NCBI GenBank assembly: GCA_003246205.1
Contig: QKBC01000013.1
Location: 62,001-126,000 of the forward strand
Direction of reading: 5' to 3'
DNA length: 64,000 nucleotides
Source of the DNA: Flavobacterium haoranii
GTDB taxonomy: Bacteria > Bacteroidota > Bacteroidia > Flavobacteriales > Flavobacteriaceae
Below are positions 54,368-62,577 of this stretch, in pieces. The notes under the pieces are model-generated. The model saw only the letters and a list, made by a program, of their open reading frames with translations, made no database searches and had not been told where the DNA came from. Numbering within the stretch: the stretch's first letter is position 1; the number at the start of each line of letters is the position of its first letter. Made by a program: the position numbers and the translations under genes.

Positions 54368-54381
54368 CAAAAACCTTATTT

Positions 54382-57195
54382 GTGAAAAATTACATTTTCA
54401 AAATCATTGTCCTTTTTATTTGCATTTCTCTAAAGGCTCAAAGCGTTTTCTTTGAAAATATCAATTCGCAATCGGGTTTACCTTCCGAAAACATTTATGA
54501 TATTTATAAAGATTCCAAAGGTTATATTTGGTGTACTTCTGAAATAGGTTTACTTCGATTCAATGGAAAATCTTTTAAGTTATTTGATAACGATTGCAGT
54601 CTTTCAAAGTCTGGATCGTATATGAAAGAAGATTCTTTTGGGAGAATTTGGTACCAAACTTTTGATGGCTATTTCTTTTATACCGAAAATAACAGCCTAA
54701 AACAATTGGCTTCCACAGAAAGTTCGGGTTTTAAATCCTACGCTATGAACAAAAATTCTTTGTTTAGAGTTGTAGACCAAGGAATTGAGCAAATTGACTT
54801 AAAAACACTGAAACAGAATATTCTAATTAAAGGAAGTTCTTTTGTTTTTTGTCAAATTTTAGACGATTGGTTGTACTATGGTGACAAAACTATTTATCGT
54901 TATCATCTTAAAAATAAAACTACCGAAAAGATCATCAGTCTTCAAAACAATTTTAAATCACTGATTACTTTTGCTAATGATAAGTGTATTGCTATAGCCG
55001 ATAGAAGTCAGCCTAAAACTCCTTTTATTCTTTTAAACACTTCGGGAATTGTTACTCAAAATATTTTGGCTTTGCCAGAAACGCTTCAAAATGTGTATTT
55101 ACAAAAGGATGAAATTTGGTGTTTAACCAAAAATGGCATTTATCGATTAGATTATGAATTGCAACCTAAAGCCGATTTTCATTTTTTAATCGATAAAAAT
55201 GTTTCGAGTTATACTAAAGATTCTAATAATTTTATTTGGATAGGTTCGCCAACCAATGGAATTTACGTCATTAAAGATTTATTAAGCAAAGAATTTTCGT
55301 TACCAAATGATGAATTTTCCAGTATTTCTCAAAAGAACGGAATCATTTATACCGGAACTAACAGCGGAAAAATCTATAAACATTCGCCTACTCTTGATGC
55401 CAAACTCTTTTTTGACACCAAAGAAAATAATCATATTTTATTTCTCGATTTTAATTCATTTCCCAATTGGAATTTCTTTACCGGAAACGGATTTTATGCA
55501 CAAGATATTTCAAAAAATAAAATGTATCGCAATTATACTTCGGTAAAAGATATTGTGAAAATTAATGATACTTTAGTTGGAATTGCATCGACTGGTTACG
55601 CTGGAAAAGTAGATTTACAAACCATTATAAAAGAAGAAGTTAACCGAAACAATACCATCGAAAATTTAAGAGCAAAATCATGTACTTATTCGTCTAAAGA
55701 TCAAACACTCTTTGCTGCAACCAACAAAGGTTTATTTAGTATTGACAAACAAAATACAATACAAGAAATACAGTATGAAAATAACGATATTTTTGCTAAA
55801 AGAATTGCTTTTGCAAACGATACTTTGTGGGGAATTACCAATAACGGAAAGGCATTTTATAGAACTAACAACACTATTAATTTTTTAAAGGATAACGAAA
55901 TCTTCAAGAAGGTTAAAGTCCATCAAAATCGCTTCTATTTAGCTTCAAAAAATGCAATTTTTAAATTAAATAAAGACAAACTTCAGAAGCTTAACAGTAT
56001 AAGTTCTTTTCACAATATTATTGATTTTGAAATTGTTGAAAATCAATTGTTTTTGGTAACCAATAAAAAACTAATTCAAATTCCTTTAGAAAATCACATT
56101 CAGTTCAAGGAATTACCTAAAATCAATATTAATTCGGTTGCATTTAATGACGAGATTTTTCCAAAATCGTCTTTCAAAACAATTCCATATAATTACAATT
56201 CAGTTACCATTCATTTTGATATTATAAATTTTGATATTATAAATGAATATGATTTTTATTATTACATTAATGGAAAAGCTTTCCGTTTTGATGCCAATAC
56301 TGAATCTATTCTTTTACCTGAATTACAATCTGATGATTATATCATTGGATTCAAAATTTTTGACCGAAAAACCAATTTACCCATTTTTTCATCTGAAGCC
56401 GAGCATTTTAAAATATTGCTTCCATTTTGGAAAAGATGGTGGTTTGTTAGCTTAATTGTAGTTTTCATTTTGGTTCTCGTATATTGTATTTACCGAATTA
56501 AATTGTACCAAATTACGAAGAAGAATAAAGCTAAAGTTGCCCAATTGACTTTAGAAAACAACTTAAAAGAATCGCGCTTACAATTGATTAAATCACAAAT
56601 GAATCCGCATTTCTTTTTCAATGCCATTAATAATATTCAATCCTATATTTTTACGAATGAAACCAAAGAAGCTTCTCAATATTTATCCAAATTTTCTAAA
56701 CTAACTCGTAAAATTTTAGAATTTTCAGATGTTGACACCATTAGTTTAAAAGAAGAAATAGAATCGCTTCAACTCTATTTGGAATTACAACAAATGCGTT
56801 TTAAAGATTTGCATTTTACTATCAATTCGCATAATATTCAAAATTGGGAACAAATTAAAATTCCGACGATGATGTACCAACCTTATGTAGAAAACGCTAT
56901 TTTACACGGTTTGAGCCATAGTTTGAAATATAAAGAATTAACGATTAATTTTTCATTGGAAAACCAAAATATACTCATTGGAATCATAAAAGATAATGGA
57001 ATTGGCAGAGTAAAATCGGATGAACTGAACAATTTAAATACCAATAAACCCAAATCTTTTGCCACAAAAGCCAATTTAGAACGCATACAATTACTAAACA
57101 AAGACCAATATAAAATTACTGTTGCGTACGCCGATTTATACACTGAAGATGGGGAAAGTAACGGCACGCAGGTAACCATAAAAATAGAACTGTAA
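54382..57195 (+). CDS. Propeller-sensor histidine kinase (LytS/HisKA_7TM-less, His_kinase family)
   Basis: A 937-residue inner-membrane sensor starting at a GTG; no usable ATG precedes it. Order: signal-anchor (1-20); periplasmic beta-propeller repeats of two-component-regulator type (about 25-570; SENIYDIYKDSKGYIWCTSE is a typical blade); a Y_Y_Y-like strand region (about 580-680); one transmembrane helix (about 688-708, WFVSLIVVFILVLVYCIY); and a His_kinase domain with His743 in QMNPHFFFNAINNIQ and an ATPase N-box in YQPYVENAILHGL. It should phosphorylate the LytTR regulator encoded next, whose ATG overlaps its stop. Confidence 0.9.
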   Translation: MKNYIFKIIVLFICISLKAQSVFFENINSQSGLPSENIYDIYKDSKGYIWCTSEIGLLRFNGKSFKLFDNDCSLSKSGSYMKEDSFGRIWYQTFDGYFFYTENNSLKQLASTESSGFKSYAMNKNSLFRVVDQGIEQIDLKTLKQNILIKGSSFVFCQILDDWLYYGDKTIYRYHLKNKTTEKIISLQNNFKSLITFANDKCIAIADRSQPKTPFILLNTSGIVTQNILALPETLQNVYLQKDEIWCLTKNGIYRLDYELQPKADFHFLIDKNVSSYTKDSNNFIWIGSPTNGIYVIKDLLSKEFSLPNDEFSSISQKNGIIYTGTNSGKIYKHSPTLDAKLFFDTKENNHILFLDFNSFPNWNFFTGNGFYAQDISKNKMYRNYTSVKDIVKINDTLVGIASTGYAGKVDLQTIIKEEVNRNNTIENLRAKSCTYSSKDQTLFAATNKGLFSIDKQNTIQEIQYENNDIFAKRIAFANDTLWGITNNGKAFYRTNNTINFLKDNEIFKKVKVHQNRFYLASKNAIFKLNKDKLQKLNSISSFHNIIDFEIVENQLFLVTNKKLIQIPLENHIQFKELPKININSVAFNDEIFPKSSFKTIPYNYNSVTIHFDIINFDIINEYDFYYYINGKAFRFDANTESILLPELQSDDYIIGFKIFDRKTNLPIFSSEAEHFKILLPFWKRWWFVSLIVVFILVLVYCIYRIKLYQITKKNKAKVAQLTLENNLKESRLQLIKSQMNPHFFFNAINNIQSYIFTNETKEASQYLSKFSKLTRKILEFSDVDTISLKEEIESLQLYLELQQMRFKDLHFTINSHNIQNWEQIKIPTMMYQPYVENAILHGLSHSLKYKELTINFSLENQNILIGIIKDNGIGRVKSDELNNLNTNKPKSFATKANLERIQLLNKDQYKITVAYADLYTEDGESNGTQVTIKIEL

Positions 57196-57947
57196 TGGAA
57201 ACTATAAAAGCGATTATTATTGAAGACGAAAACAGAGCCCAAATTTATTTAAAAGGTGTTTTAGAAATGGTAGCACCACAAGTAGAAATTGTTGCTGTTT
57301 GTGACGATTTGCCTTCAGGTGTTATTGCGATTCGAAAGCATAAACCGAGTCTAGTTTTCTTAGACATAGAAATGCCAAAATACAACGGTTTAGAAATAGT
57401 GAATTTCTTTGATGAAAACGAAATGAACTTTGCTATCATTTTCACAACCGCTTACAATCAATATGCCATACAAGCATTCAAAACCTCTGCTATTGACTAT
57501 TTACTTAAACCTATTGATCCCGATGAATTAAAAGCGGCTATTGAGCGATTTAACAAAAAACATACCAATGCTTTTAACGGAATCATTCAAGTTTCGGAAC
57601 AATTAAAAAAAGAATCTAAAATTGCTATTCCAGATGGTAATAATTTGGTTATGATTGCTCCGTCAGAGATTTTATATTTAAAAGCCGATAATAGCTACAC
57701 ACAAATTGTATTAACTTCGGGAAAAAAGATGGTCACCAGTCGATTTTTAAAGAATTTTGAAGATAGTTTAAAAGAATATACTCAGTTTTTTAGATGTCAT
57801 AAATCCTACATCATTAATACAGAATATATTGAAAGTTATAGTAAATCGGAAGGAGGAACGGTTACTTTACAAAATCAAATTGAAATTCCTGTATCGACGG
57901 ATAAATCGGAAGAACTATTGGCTTTATTCACCAGAGTAATTAGATAA
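57195..57947 (+). CDS. LytTR-family response regulator
   Basis: A 250-residue regulator. The receiver domain (about 5-120) has phosphorylatable Asp57 in LVFLDIEMPKYNG, the acidic pair in IIEDENRAQI, Thr in FTTAYNQYA and the Lys in YLLKPID. The LytTR DNA-binding domain (about 150-250) has PSEILYLKADNSYTQIV, FLKNFEDSL and FFRCHKSYIINTEYI. It overlaps the kinase stop by 1 nt (TAATG), so the pair is translated together. Targets may include the divergent secreted protein and its own operon. Confidence 0.93.
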   Translation: METIKAIIIEDENRAQIYLKGVLEMVAPQVEIVAVCDDLPSGVIAIRKHKPSLVFLDIEMPKYNGLEIVNFFDENEMNFAIIFTTAYNQYAIQAFKTSAIDYLLKPIDPDELKAAIERFNKKHTNAFNGIIQVSEQLKKESKIAIPDGNNLVMIAPSEILYLKADNSYTQIVLTSGKKMVTSRFLKNFEDSLKEYTQFFRCHKSYIINTEYIESYSKSEGGTVTLQNQIEIPVSTDKSEELLALFTRVIR

Positions 57948-58038
57948 TAAAAATCAAATACCATAATAAAGAACCTAAAACGCTATAAATTACTATCAAT
58001 AGAATTTCTAATCGATATTCTTCTAATTTTTTTCTCAT
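57940..58038 (-). CDS. Probable 32-residue single-pass membrane peptide
   Basis: A short frame starting at the ATG at 58038 and ending at the TAA at 57940-57942. A basic/acidic N-terminus (MRKKLEEYRLE) leads into a hydrophobic helix (ILLIVIYSVLGSLLWYLIFII) that fills the rest. An AAAAAAGG tract sits just upstream of the ATG and could act as ribosome binding site. It overlaps the 3' end of the LytTR gene by 8 nt. The residue pattern looks like a real membrane peptide, but the frame is short enough to arise by chance. Confidence 0.45.
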   Translation of the reverse strand: MRKKLEEYRLEILLIVIYSVLGSLLWYLIFII

Positions 58039-58113
58039 ACCTTTTTTCTCAAATATAGTGATTATATGAGATCATAGTGTTTAAAACTTTATGAAGCATC
58101 CATTTTTAGCAAT

Positions 58114-58148
58114 AAAAAAACGCTCAAGAATTTCTTGAGCGTTTTTTT
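58114..58148. terminator. Terminator downstream of tRNA-Tyr
   Basis: A long stem (58114-58130 with 58132-58148, core ACGCTCAAG and CTTGAGCGT) closed by AATTT, with A and T runs. It lies 6 nt after the tRNA 3' end on the minus strand. Confidence 0.85.
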
Positions 58149-58154
58149 ATTTTG

Positions 58155-58236
<82 letters not shown>

Positions 58237-58350
58237 AGCCTTTACTTATCTTGTAAGCGGTTGCAAATATAGTATTGTTTTTAAAACTTACAAATACAAA
58301 ATGTGATTAATTTTAAAATAATTTCTAATCAGTTGTAAATTAGAAATATA

Positions 58351-58378
58351 AAAAAATCTCCTATTAGGGAGATTTTTT
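58351..58378 (-). terminator. Terminator of the TlpA-like gene
   Basis: An 11-bp stem (58351-58361 with 58368-58378, core AATCTCC) with A-run and T-run, 23 nt after the stop at 58401. Confidence 0.75.
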
Positions 58379-58400
58379 TTATCTATAGTTTTTAGAGGGA

Positions 58401-59519
58401 TTATTCTCCTAAAAGTTCTTTAATTTTAGCGTCTAATTCAGCACCTCTTAAATCTTTGGCAACAATAACACCATTTGCGTCTACAATAAAAGTTGCCGGA
58501 ATAGCTTTTACATTGTATTTTTCAGCAATAGGATCTTCCCAAAATTTTAAATTAGAGATATGATTCCATGTTAAACCGTCTTTGGCAATAGCTTCTTTCC
58601 ATTTATCACCGTCTTTATCTAAAGAAACACCGATGATGTTTAAACCTTTGTCATGGTATTGTTTGTAAAGTTCTACTACATGAGGGTTTTCCATGCGGCA
58701 AGGTCCACACCAAGAAGCCCAGAAATCAATAATGGTAACTTTTCCTAATGATTCTTTTAAAGAAATTTCTTTACCTTCCGGTGACGGAGCTGAAAAATCA
58801 GGCGCTTTTTTACCTATTTCTACAGAATTAGCAGCATCAATTATCTTTTTGATATTTTTAGCAGCACGCGTATCTAGTAATTTCTTTTCAAAATTATCCA
58901 AACGTTTTTGCGCTTCATCAACTGAAATTTCTTGTCGTAGTAATTGATTTTCAGTTAACAATACTCCAACAAAACTTTTTGGGTTATTGTTAATTACCTG
59001 AACCGGTACCTCTGATAATTCTGTTTTAATGTTTTCTAAGTCTTTAATCAAACTATTTACTGTAGCAGTATCATTTGATGCTTGAGCAGTCATGTATTTT
59101 TCCTGATTAGCGTGTTGATATGACATGATTTTGTCATAAATCGTATTGTTTTTAGTAGTGAAATCTTGGAAAATTTCGTTTTCTACAGTTCCGCTGATTT
59201 TATTATTTTGAAGAGAATCTTTGTCAAATGTAATTTCAATATTTCCATTTTCTAAAACGAATGGAATTCCGTTACTACCTTCAATAGTTAAGAAACCAAG
59301 TTCGGGTAAATCAGAAGTTCCTTTGAACTCAAATTTTCCGTTTTCAACAGTAACTGTATCTTTCGGAACTAATTGGCTTTCGCCTTGAACTTGTAAATAA
59401 ACTTTTGTACCGTTGTCAATTCCTTTTGTATTTCCTGAAATAGTGTAACCACTTTCAGCATCTTTTTGACAAGAAACAAAAGTTAAGGTTGCAGCTGCTA
59501 GTAAAGCCAGTCTTTTCAT
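58401..59519 (-). CDS. TlpA-like thiol-disulfide oxidoreductase lipoprotein (DUF4369 + thioredoxin)
   Basis: About 372 residues from the ATG at 59519. A lipobox (AATLTFVSCQKD) follows the start; the 32-residue upstream extension is rejected because a consensus promoter (59546-59553) lies inside it. An N-terminal DUF4369 beta domain (about 25-115) is followed by a helical linker and a thioredoxin/AhpC-TSA domain (about 235-370) with the CGPC motif, Cys271 and Cys274, in IDFWASWCGPCRMENP. It reduces or isomerises disulfides in the periplasm or supports cytochrome maturation. It lies downstream of the sulfide operon but has its own promoter. Confidence 0.92.
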   Translation of the reverse strand: MKRLALLAAATLTFVSCQKDAESGYTISGNTKGIDNGTKVYLQVQGESQLVPKDTVTVENGKFEFKGTSDLPELGFLTIEGSNGIPFVLENGNIEITFDKDSLQNNKISGTVENEIFQDFTTKNNTIYDKIMSYQHANQEKYMTAQASNDTATVNSLIKDLENIKTELSEVPVQVINNNPKSFVGVLLTENQLLRQEISVDEAQKRLDNFEKKLLDTRAAKNIKKIIDAANSVEIGKKAPDFSAPSPEGKEISLKESLGKVTIIDFWASWCGPCRMENPHVVELYKQYHDKGLNIIGVSLDKDGDKWKEAIAKDGLTWNHISNLKFWEDPIAEKYNVKAIPATFIVDANGVIVAKDLRGAELDAKIKELLGE

Positions 59520-59545
59520 AAATGGTTTGTGTGTTAAGATTTTAG

Positions 59546-59553
59546 CAAAATTA
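59546..59553 (-). promoter_or_regulatory. -7 promoter element for the TlpA-like gene
   Basis: The minus strand reads TAATTTTG, a perfect match, 26 nt upstream of the ATG at 59519. Confidence 0.6.
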
Positions 59554-59600
59554 TCCATTTTCGATGGTTTTAATCCTATTAATGGTATTAATTTTTTCAT

Positions 59601-59626
59601 AAAAAAATCAGGCAAGTGCCTGATTT
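59601..59626 (-). terminator. Terminator of the sulfide-oxidation operon
   Basis: AAATCAGGCA at 59605-59614 pairs with 59617-59626; on the minus strand a T-run (59601-59607) follows. It lies 21 nt after the dioxygenase stop and separates the operon from the TlpA-like gene. Confidence 0.75.
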
Positions 59627-59647
59627 CTTATCGAAAATGATATTTTT

Positions 59648-61057
59648 TTATTTTAAAGTGGAAGGACAAACATATTGTGTTAAAGCAACGTCTGTATTTC
59701 GAATACCTCCCATACCTTTCTCTACATTAATCATATTGTGATACCCTCTGGCTTTCATAATAGAGCTCCAGATTACGGAACGATAACCTCCTGCACAGTG
59801 TACATAGAAAGGTTCTTCTTTCGGGATTTCTGCTAAATGGTCATTTAAGTAATCCAGTGGAATACTTTTAGCATTAACAATATGCTCTGCGGTGTATTCT
59901 CCCGGTCTTCTGGCATCAATTACAATAGTATTTTTGTAATGTTTAGCAAATTCTTCAGGACTTACAGATTGTAACGAATCTGTTTCAAAACCGGCTTCTT
60001 TCCAAGCTTTGATTCCGCCTTTTAAATATCCTAAGGTATTGTCGAACCCAACTCTTGATAAACGCGTTACAGTTTCTTCTTCTTTACCTTCTGGTGTAAT
60101 TAATAGAATAGGTTGTTTAACATCTTTAATTAGGGCTCCTACCCAAGGTGCAAATTGTCCATGTAAACCTATAAAAACAGACCCCGGAACGTGTTCTTTA
60201 ACAAAGTCATCTTCGTGTCTCACATCTAGCACAATAGCTTCTGTTTGATTCGCTACAGCTTCAAATTCAGCAGGAGAAAGAGGCTTGTTTGCTTTTTGCA
60301 TTACATTTTCTAGACTTTCGTATCCTTGAATGTTCAGTAATACATTTTGAGGGAAATAGGCCGGAGGAGGCGTTAAACCTTCTAATAATTCTTTTTTAAA
60401 TTCCTCTACGGTCATATCGGCTCTTAAAGCATAATTTGTTTTCTTTTGGTTGCCTAAAGTGTCTGTAGTTTCCTTACTCATGTTTTTACCGCAAGCACTT
60501 CCGGCACCATGATTTGGATAGACAATCAAATCATCTGATAAAGGCATGATTTTATCGCGAAGTGAATGGTATAATTTTTCGGCTAAAACTTCCTGAGTGA
60601 GATTTTCTACTAATTTTTGAGCTAAATCCGGACGTCCCACATCACCGATAAATAAAGTATCACCGGTAATGATTCCTTGTTGTTTGCCGTTTTCATCGGT
60701 TAATAGATAACAAGTACTTTCCAGTGTATGTCCGGGAGTATGAATTGCTTTTATAGTATAGTTACCGATTTTAAATTCTTGTCCGTCCTCAGCAATAATA
60801 GCATCAAAACTAGGCTTAGCCGTAGGTCCGTAAACAATCTGAGCTCCGGTTTTTTTCGCTAAATCTAAATGTCCTGAAACAAAATCAGCATGAAAATGTG
60901 TTTCAAAAATATATTTAATTTTAGCATTATCTTTTTCGGCTCTATCAATATAAGGTTGTACTTCTCGTAACGGATCAAACACTGCTGCTTCGCCATTACT
61001 TTCAATATAATAAGCGGCATGTGCTATACATCCGGTATAAATTTGTTCTACTTTCAT
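59648..61057 (-). CDS. Persulfide dioxygenase fused to two rhodanese domains
   Basis: A 469-residue cytoplasmic protein. The N-terminal metallo-beta-lactamase-fold domain (about 1-255) has the ETHE1-like iron site THFHADFVSGH (His54, His56, Asp58, His63) and HTPGHTLESTCYLL. A first rhodanese domain (about 265-355) lacks an active-site Cys (LLITPEGKEEE), while the second (about 370-465) has Cys421 in YVHCAGGYRS. The dioxygenase oxidises glutathione or other low-molecular persulfide to sulfite and the rhodanese moves sulfane sulfur. It is the last gene of the operon with sulfide:quinone reductase, completing sulfide oxidation. Confidence 0.93.
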   Translation of the reverse strand: MKVEQIYTGCIAHAAYYIESNGEAAVFDPLREVQPYIDRAEKDNAKIKYIFETHFHADFVSGHLDLAKKTGAQIVYGPTAKPSFDAIIAEDGQEFKIGNYTIKAIHTPGHTLESTCYLLTDENGKQQGIITGDTLFIGDVGRPDLAQKLVENLTQEVLAEKLYHSLRDKIMPLSDDLIVYPNHGAGSACGKNMSKETTDTLGNQKKTNYALRADMTVEEFKKELLEGLTPPPAYFPQNVLLNIQGYESLENVMQKANKPLSPAEFEAVANQTEAIVLDVRHEDDFVKEHVPGSVFIGLHGQFAPWVGALIKDVKQPILLITPEGKEEETVTRLSRVGFDNTLGYLKGGIKAWKEAGFETDSLQSVSPEEFAKHYKNTIVIDARRPGEYTAEHIVNAKSIPLDYLNDHLAEIPKEEPFYVHCAGGYRSVIWSSIMKARGYHNMINVEKGMGGIRNTDVALTQYVCPSTLK

Positions 61058-61127
61058 AATTCGTTTTTTTAGTTTTCTAAATGTAAAGTTAGGGAACTTT
61101 TCTCAAAAACGAGTAACTTGTGTTACA

Positions 61128-61907
61128 CTAGAAAAGCTCTTTAAATAATATAAAGATTGCCATTCCTAAAACGAAATAGGCAAAACCTTTTTTCAATTGT
61201 TTGTCATTAATATACTTGCTCAAATAGGATCCCAGAAAGATTCCGATGATGGAAATAAAGGTGAAACCTAAAAGGAATTTCCAATCGATACTCAGATTCT
61301 GTACATCACCTAAAAATCCGATCAAGGAATTCATAGAAATAACAAAAAGTGATGTCCCGATTGCTTTTTTCATAGAAAGATGAGCAAATAGCACTAAAGT
61401 CGGAATAATTAAAAAACCACCGCCGGCACCTACAAAACCAATCAAAATTCCAATAAAAAAAGTTTGGAATAACAATAGTATAAGTGACGTGTCTTTTGTT
61501 TCAGTTGTTTCCTTTTTGCTCTTTAGCATGGAGTAAGAAGCCAATAACATGATAATTGCAAATAAGATCATTAAAAATGATCCTTTACTTAATGTAAAGC
61601 TGGTATTTTGAAAGATAACATCAGGTAAAAGAGGAACCAGAAATTTTCTGGTCAGGTAAACTCCCACAAAAGAAGGAATGGCAAAAATGAATCCGTTTTT
61701 GACATCGACTAACTTTTTTTGGTAATTATGTACCGCTCCGAAAATAGAGGTTGTTCCTACAATAAATAAGGAGTAAGCAGTTGCAGTTACCGGATTAATG
61801 TGTAACAGATATGTTAAGACAGGAACCGTTAGCATAGAACCGCCTCCTCCTGTTAATCCTAAAACTAATCCAATAAGTAATGCTCCTAAATAGCCAAATA
61901 ATTCCAT
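61128..61907 (-). CDS. Sulfite exporter TauE/SafE family membrane protein
   Basis: A 259-residue inner-membrane protein with about eight helices in two repeats. The repeated signature is GLVLGLTGGGGSMLTVPVL in the first half and IGFVGAGGGFLIIPTLV in the second. The family is thought to move sulfonates, sulfite or related organosulfur anions. Given its place between the regulator and the dioxygenase, export of the sulfite or thiosulfate formed from sulfide is a reasonable inference. Its ATG overlaps the regulator stop by 1 nt. Confidence 0.9.
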   Translation of the reverse strand: MELFGYLGALLIGLVLGLTGGGGSMLTVPVLTYLLHINPVTATAYSLFIVGTTSIFGAVHNYQKKLVDVKNGFIFAIPSFVGVYLTRKFLVPLLPDVIFQNTSFTLSKGSFLMILFAIIMLLASYSMLKSKKETTETKDTSLILLLFQTFFIGILIGFVGAGGGFLIIPTLVLFAHLSMKKAIGTSLFVISMNSLIGFLGDVQNLSIDWKFLLGFTFISIIGIFLGSYLSKYINDKQLKKGFAYFVLGMAIFILFKELF

Positions 61908-62539
61908 TAAAGTTCTAAAATTTCAATTTTGTTTCGGTTTAGCTTTATTTTGCCTTTCAGTTCTAAGCTTTTTAAAAGTCTGGAGACAACTACTCTTGAT
62001 GTATGCATTTCATAGGCAATTTCCTGATGAGTAGTATTAATTTCTGTATTACCTAAAACTTTTGCTTTATCTGTTAAGTATTTGTACAAGCGTTCGTCTA
62101 AATTCATAAAGGCTAGAGTATCAATTGCTTCCAGCATTTCTTTTAAGCGAATGTTGTAACTATCAAAAACAAAGTTGCGCCATGTTTTATATTTAGTCAG
62201 CCATTCTTCCATTTTTTCAACAGGAATCATTATTAAGGCTCCGTCAGTTTCGGCAACGGCTCTTATTTTACTTTTAGCTTGTCCCATGCAGCACGTTAGT
62301 GTCATAGCACAAGTATCACCTCGTTCTAAGAAATAAAGTAATAATTCGTCACCATTATCATCTTCTCTTAAGATTTTGATAGCGCCATTTAGAAGTAAGG
62401 GCATGGTTTTGATATAATCGCCTATTTCAATCAAATAATCATCGGCTTTAAATTCTCTATAGATAGCAACTTTACTGATTTCGTCAATTAATTCTTCTTC
62501 AAATATATAGCCATAGGCTTGTTGTAGTAAATCTTTCAT
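61907..62539 (-). CDS. Crp/Fnr-type regulator with Cys cluster, sulfide operon
   Basis: A 210-residue regulator. The cNMP-binding-like beta roll covers about 15-115 and the winged helix-turn-helix about 165-205 (HQEIAYEMHTSRVVVSRLL). In the segment where cAMP binders keep the phosphate-binding cassette it has Cys77, Cys83 and Cys84 (RGDTCAMTLTCCMGQ), the only Cys residues in the protein. Similar Cys-bearing Crp homologues near sulfide genes are known to me in Bacteroidetes, but the sensing chemistry is not. The gene lies 38 nt after the reductase and overlaps the transporter start, so it is autoregulated within the operon. Confidence 0.88.
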   Translation of the reverse strand: MKDLLQQAYGYIFEEELIDEISKVAIYREFKADDYLIEIGDYIKTMPLLLNGAIKILREDDNGDELLLYFLERGDTCAMTLTCCMGQAKSKIRAVAETDGALIMIPVEKMEEWLTKYKTWRNFVFDSYNIRLKEMLEAIDTLAFMNLDERLYKYLTDKAKVLGNTEINTTHQEIAYEMHTSRVVVSRLLKSLELKGKIKLNRNKIEILEL

Positions 62540-62577
62540 TTTTTTTCTGTAAAGGTATTAATTTAAGATGAGGAATT

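Noticed and set aside
59520..59615. 32-residue N-terminal extension of the TlpA-like protein
   Set aside because: It contains the promoter box and part of the sulfide-operon terminator, and would bury the lipoprotein signal.
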